Positions 30,659 through 33,449 of a stretch of DNA of 33,449 nucleotides are shown in pieces. The notes under the pieces were generated by a model. It was not told the DNA's origin. It ran no database searches and worked only from the letters and a program-made list of their open reading frames with translations. The position numbers and the translations under genes are program-made. Origin of the DNA: an uncultured Clostridia bacterium (GTDB taxonomy: Bacteria; Bacillota; Clostridia; Christensenellales; Aristaeellaceae); the NCBI GenBank assembly GCA_946627565.1, contig CAMOVR010000021.1:1-33449 (forward strand), written 5' to 3'. Each line of letters opens with the position of its first letter. Within the stretch, counting starts at the first letter, position 1.

Positions 30659-30814
30659 GGAAAAATGCATAAAATGGTCGAAATGAATCATTTTTAATTC
30701 ATGTCATACCAGATATTATCATATATTCCTTTGGGGCATGGTCGAATCTGATCAGTTTTCACCCTGACCGGCCTTCTGAAAGACTGCCTGAATATCCCCC
30801 CTGGCAGATCCCGG

Positions 30815-31459
30815 TCAGGCCGGATAGTACTTCAGGATGTTTTTCATGCTGCGCTCAATGTGACCGCGCATCCGGCTTCTGGCTTCTTCCTCCTGGCCTG
30901 CTTCAATCGCTTCCAGAATCAGGATGTGTTCCCTGGTGGAGGCAAGAAAATGCCTGCGCTCTTCTTCCGTCTCCCTTCCTGTGCTGGGTCCGTTCCACTG
31001 GTCCATCAGCGCCCGCTTCAGGGGTTCGTTATCCGCTGCCTGCCAGACAGCCATGTGAAAAGCCAGGTTCTTTTCCTCATATTCTGCCCGTTCTGTCCCC
31101 TTCATACCCTCTTCGGCCCAGCTTCTGAAAAGGGACAGATGCTCCTGCGTATCCATGCCGAAACGGGCAGCCCTGCCTGCGGCTTCGCCCTCCAGCAGGA
31201 TGCGCAGTTCAAATATATCCTGGACAAATTTCCGGTTCACTTCTTTCACAATGGCTCCCCGGTTCATCCTCAGGGTCAGAAGTCCTTCCCTGCTCAGTTC
31301 CTGAAAGGCTTCCCGTACTGGTGTCCGGCTGACCCCCAGTTCCGCAGCCACATCCGTCAGACTCAGTTCACTGCCTCCCGGAATCTCCTGCAGATAAATG
31401 GCTTTGCGCAGCGCCGAAGCAATACGGATACGGGCCGGCATGATATCGATCTTATCCAC
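30815..31459 (-). CDS. GntR family transcriptional regulator, FCD subfamily
   Basis: A 214-residue DNA-binding regulator. Residues about 8-72 form the winged helix: IASALRKAIYLQEIPGG, LSLTDVAAELGVSRTPVREAFQEL (the recognition helix of the GntR family) and LREGLLTLRMNRGAIV-like wing. The remaining 130 residues are the all-helical FCD ligand domain, with metal-ligand candidates in NLAFHMAVW, REHILILEAI and RGHIERS. FCD regulators typically sense organic acids and repress divergent genes, which fits its place opposite a LeuCD-type pair. GTG 31459 has GGAAAGG upstream; ATG 31441 is an alternative. Upstream in-frame codons precede the predicted promoter at 31497-31524. Confidence 0.88.
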   Translation of the reverse strand: MDKIDIMPARIRIASALRKAIYLQEIPGGSELSLTDVAAELGVSRTPVREAFQELSREGLLTLRMNRGAIVKEVNRKFVQDIFELRILLEGEAAGRAARFGMDTQEHLSLFRSWAEEGMKGTERAEYEEKNLAFHMAVWQAADNEPLKRALMDQWNGPSTGRETEEERRHFLASTREHILILEAIEAGQEEEARSRMRGHIERSMKNILKYYPA

Positions 31460-31487
31460 CTTCCCTGTCCCACCTTTCCTTATTTCT

Positions 31488-31524
31488 TGTACGGGAATTG
31501 TACACAGCTGTTCCGGGAAAGCAA
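31488..31524 (-). promoter_or_regulatory. GntR gene promoter with overlapping inverted repeat
   Basis: On the minus strand TTGCTT (31519-31524) and TACAAT (31497-31502) are 16 bases apart. The inverted repeat TGTAC (31488-31492) and GTACA (31500-31504) covers the -10 and start region and resembles the TTGTA half-sites of the main operator, which suggests self-repression. Confidence 0.45.
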
Positions 31525-31579
31525 GGGAATGGTGTTTATCCCTGCATTTTTGCCGCATCTGGTTTTCATGCTTCCATCC

Positions 31580-31608
31580 TTGACAGCCGGAATGTGTCCG
31601 CATATACT
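31580..31608 (+). promoter_or_regulatory. near-consensus promoter of the LeuC/LeuD-type operon
   Basis: TTGACA (31580-31585) and TATACT (31603-31608) are exactly 17 bases apart. The predicted start is near 31615, inside the operator palindrome. Confidence 0.82.
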
Positions 31609-31612
31609 GCTG

Positions 31613-31638
31613 ATTGTATATTGTATACGATATACAAT
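31613..31638. promoter_or_regulatory. 26-bp operator palindrome, probable GntR/FCD site
   Basis: Two perfect 9-base arms, ATTGTATAT (31613-31621) and ATATACAAT (31630-31638), flank a palindromic GTATAC core with a single mismatched pair. It covers the predicted transcription start of the LeuC-type gene. TTGTATAC-like half-sites are typical of FCD-type GntR proteins, and the regulator gene is divergent next to it. Confidence 0.78.
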
Positions 31639-31664
31639 TTTACCGGTCAGATAAGGAGGATACC

Positions 31665-32933
31665 ATGCACGCCATAGAGAAGATCCTTGCCAGAAACAGC
31701 GGCAGAAGTGAGGTCCATACAGGAGAGATCGTCACAGCGAAAGTGGATTTCGCTGAAATCAACGACCTGTACCTGCAGACCGTGTATTCCTTCTATGAAA
31801 TGGGAGGCGAAAAGGTCTGGGACAATACGCGCTGTGCCTTTGTTTTTGACCATTACGCCCCCTGCCCTGATATCAAGAGCGCCTCCAACCACAGGGAGAT
31901 GCGGGAATTTGCCCGCAAAAATGACCTGAAGTTCCACTTTGACACCAACTGCGGTGTATGCCACCAGGTCATGCCGGAGGCAGGCGTCATTTATCCGGGC
32001 ATGATCGTGGTGGCCACAGACAGCCACACCACCACCCACGGTGCCTTCGGTGCCATGGGAACAGGCTGCGGCGCCACGGACATGGCCACCATCCTCATGA
32101 CCGGTGAACTCTGGTTCCGGGTTCCGGAGATCATTGAGGTACGCCTGGAAGGGAAAGCCCCGGAGGGCGTCTTCCCCAAGGATGTGGTTCTGGCCGTGCT
32201 TGGGAAAATCCGGGCAGACGGCGCTGTGTACAAGGCCATCGACTTTACCGGAAGCTATGTGGAAAGCCTGAATGTGGCCGGCCGCATGACCATCTGCAAC
32301 ATGGCCGTGGAGATGGGCGCCAAAACCGCCTACATGCAGCCCAACGAGGATGTCCTTTCCTATGTCCGTCAGCGGGCTGTCCGCCCCTTCGAAGTGCAGT
32401 ATACCGATCCCGGCTATGTCTACAGCGAATCCCATGTCTTTGACGTATCCACCCTGGAGCCCCAGCTGGCCTGTCCGGACAGCGTGGAGAATGTACATCC
32501 CCTCTCAGATGTGGTTGCCTCCGGCCCTGTTCACCTGGATCAGGGATACATCGGATCCTGCACCGGCGGCCGCACCGAGGACATCGCCATTGCCGCCAGA
32601 ATTCTCAGGGGCCGGCACATCCCGAAGTTTACCCGCCTGATCGTTGTCCCTGCCAGCCAGGAAGTCATGCAGGAATGCATGCAGAAAGGCTACATACAGG
32701 ACCTCATGGCAGCCGGCGCCACCATCACCACCCCGGGCTGCGGTGCATGTCTGGGGGCCCATGAGGGCATTCTTGCCCCCGGGGAAACCTGCATTACCAG
32801 CACCAACCGCAACTTTCCCGGCCGTATGGGATCCACGGAAGCCCACATGTATCTGGCCAGCCCCGCCACGGTGGCAGCCAGTATCTTAAACGGCGTCATT
32901 ACAGATCCCAGACCCTGTCTTGCACAAGCGTAA
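31665..32933 (+). CDS. 3-isopropylmalate dehydratase/homoaconitase-type large subunit (LeuC-like)
   Basis: A 422-residue iron-sulfur hydro-lyase subunit, the shorter HacA/LeuC2 type. It catalyses dehydration and rehydration of a branched or long-chain malate-type acid. NCGVCHQVMPE and VVATDSHTTTHGAFGAMGTGCGATDMA are the strongly conserved substrate and cluster region. The three 4Fe-4S ligands are the cysteine in YIGSCTGGRTEDI and the two in TTPGCGACLGAHEG. NRNFPGRMGS is the arginine motif. ATG 31665 has AAGGAGGA before it; the open frame back to 31614 lies in the operator. Control by an FCD regulator argues for a catabolic acid such as 2,3-dimethylmalate or a citramalate-like compound over leucine synthesis, but the sequence alone does not decide. 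Confidence 0.9.
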   Translation: MHAIEKILARNSGRSEVHTGEIVTAKVDFAEINDLYLQTVYSFYEMGGEKVWDNTRCAFVFDHYAPCPDIKSASNHREMREFARKNDLKFHFDTNCGVCHQVMPEAGVIYPGMIVVATDSHTTTHGAFGAMGTGCGATDMATILMTGELWFRVPEIIEVRLEGKAPEGVFPKDVVLAVLGKIRADGAVYKAIDFTGSYVESLNVAGRMTICNMAVEMGAKTAYMQPNEDVLSYVRQRAVRPFEVQYTDPGYVYSESHVFDVSTLEPQLACPDSVENVHPLSDVVASGPVHLDQGYIGSCTGGRTEDIAIAARILRGRHIPKFTRLIVVPASQEVMQECMQKGYIQDLMAAGATITTPGCGACLGAHEGILAPGETCITSTNRNFPGRMGSTEAHMYLASPATVAASILNGVITDPRPCLAQA

Positions 32934-32945
32934 GGAGGATGCATC

Positions 32946-33446
32946 ATGAAGCGCGTAACCGGTCAGACCATCGTTGTGGGCGACAACATCGATACCGATC
33001 AGATTTATCCCGGCCGCTTCCTGGCCATCACCGACCCGAAGGAAATCGGCAGCCACTGCCTGTGCGGCGTGGATGAAAGCATTGCCGCATCCTTCCCCAA
33101 AGGCGGCATTGTGGTGGCCGGAAGAAACTTTGGCTGCGGCTCCAGCCGTGAGCATGCCCCCATTGCCCTGCTGAATATGGGCGCATCCGCCGTCCTGGCG
33201 GACTCCTTTGCCAGGATCTTCTTCCGCAACAGCATCAACCTCGGTCTTCTTCCCGTCATCTGCAAGGGCATAAGAGACCATGTCACCCCGGGGCAGACTG
33301 TCACCATAGATTTGGACGAGGGCTTTGTCACCATAGAGGAAACCGGGGAAAAGCTCCCCTGCGAAAAGCTGGGTGACCAGGCCATGATGATCCTGGAAGC
33401 CGGCGGCATCAAGCCCCTGATGCGTTCCCGCTTTAAGAAGGCGTAA
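32946..33446 (+). CDS. 3-isopropylmalate dehydratase-type small subunit (LeuD-like)
   Basis: A 166-residue swivel-domain partner of the LeuC-type subunit. The short archaeal/LeuD2 form is evident from its length. VVGDNIDTDQIYPGRFL carries the substrate-recognition loop (YPGRFL), and VVAGRNFGCGSSREHAP is the invariant active-site loop with the catalytic serine. ASAVLADSFARIFFRNSINLGLLPV completes the fold. In this subgroup the residues just after DTDxIxP decide between isopropylmalate, homoaconitate and other substrates; here they read GRFLA. AAGGAGG lies before the ATG, 12 bases after the large subunit stop. The gene is complete, ending three bases before the window edge. Confidence 0.9.
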   Translation: MKRVTGQTIVVGDNIDTDQIYPGRFLAITDPKEIGSHCLCGVDESIAASFPKGGIVVAGRNFGCGSSREHAPIALLNMGASAVLADSFARIFFRNSINLGLLPVICKGIRDHVTPGQTVTIDLDEGFVTIEETGEKLPCEKLGDQAMMILEAGGIKPLMRSRFKKA

Positions 33447-33449
33447 AAA

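Noticed and set aside
30763-30819. A nested inverted repeat (CCTGACCGG with CCGGTCAGG, inner CTGCC with GGCAG) at the end of the GntR gene, considered as its terminator.
   Set aside because: The arms are 39 bases apart and no T run follows on the minus strand, so it is not listed as a terminator; a weaker role cannot be excluded.

Overview
The window is about 33.4 kb of G+C-rich bacterial chromosome. Strong AGGAGG-type ribosome binding sites, consensus sigma-70-type promoters, many Rho-independent terminators, carbohydrate ABC systems of the B. subtilis LplABC/YtcQ type and redox proteins typical of anaerobes (rubredoxin, DUF1858, MATE pumps) point to an anaerobic, probably gut-associated member of the Clostridia (Bacillota). 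The exact family cannot be fixed from the sequence; a Christensenellales-like lineage is only a guess. No rRNA, tRNA, CRISPR array, insertion sequence or prophage was seen.

Layout. (1) 34-5110, minus strand: a small FMN-binding (pyridoxamine phosphate oxidase-like) protein, then a probable operon of MATE transporter, sialidase-like beta-propeller, second MATE transporter and NAD(P)H:FMN reductase. (2) 5252-8769, plus strand: asnS, a membrane-anchored unknown and a COG2509-type FAD dehydrogenase, closed by a strong terminator. (3) 8767-9360: the remnant of an AAA-type ATPase, then a DUF1858 CxxC protein on the minus strand. (4) 9561-13788, plus strand: SDR, ThuA and two metallophosphoesterases in one unit, then a rubredoxin (with an unusual leader repeat) and a ROK sugar kinase. 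(5) 14135-16331, minus strand: rhaD and rhaB for L-rhamnose catabolism. (6) 16448-17551: a cation diffusion facilitator. (7) 17701-23529: a carbohydrate ABC importer (two permeases and a binding protein, no ATPase), divergent from a polysaccharide deacetylase and a PL22 oligogalacturonate lyase-like protein. (8) 23581-26737, minus strand: a small membrane protein, an MBOAT O-acyltransferase and an SGNH protein with a leucine-rich-repeat tail. (9) 26991-30505, minus strand: a second ABC importer of the same type. (10) 30815-33446: a GntR/FCD regulator divergent from a LeuC/LeuD-type hydro-lyase pair.

How it fits together. Rhamnose genes, the LplABC-type importer, a deacetylase and a PL22-like lyase lie within 10 kb, which suggests use of pectin or rhamnogalacturonan fragments; this is inference from family membership. 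The MBOAT/SGNH operon looks like a machine that O-acylates an envelope polysaccharide. The GntR gene and the LeuCD-type pair face each other across a near-perfect 26-bp palindrome placed at the predicted start of leuCD transcription, so this is probably a substrate-induced pathway and not ordinary leucine synthesis. Both ABC operons end with a non-lipidated binding protein preceded by a small hairpin, and both lack an ATPase gene, which must be supplied from elsewhere.
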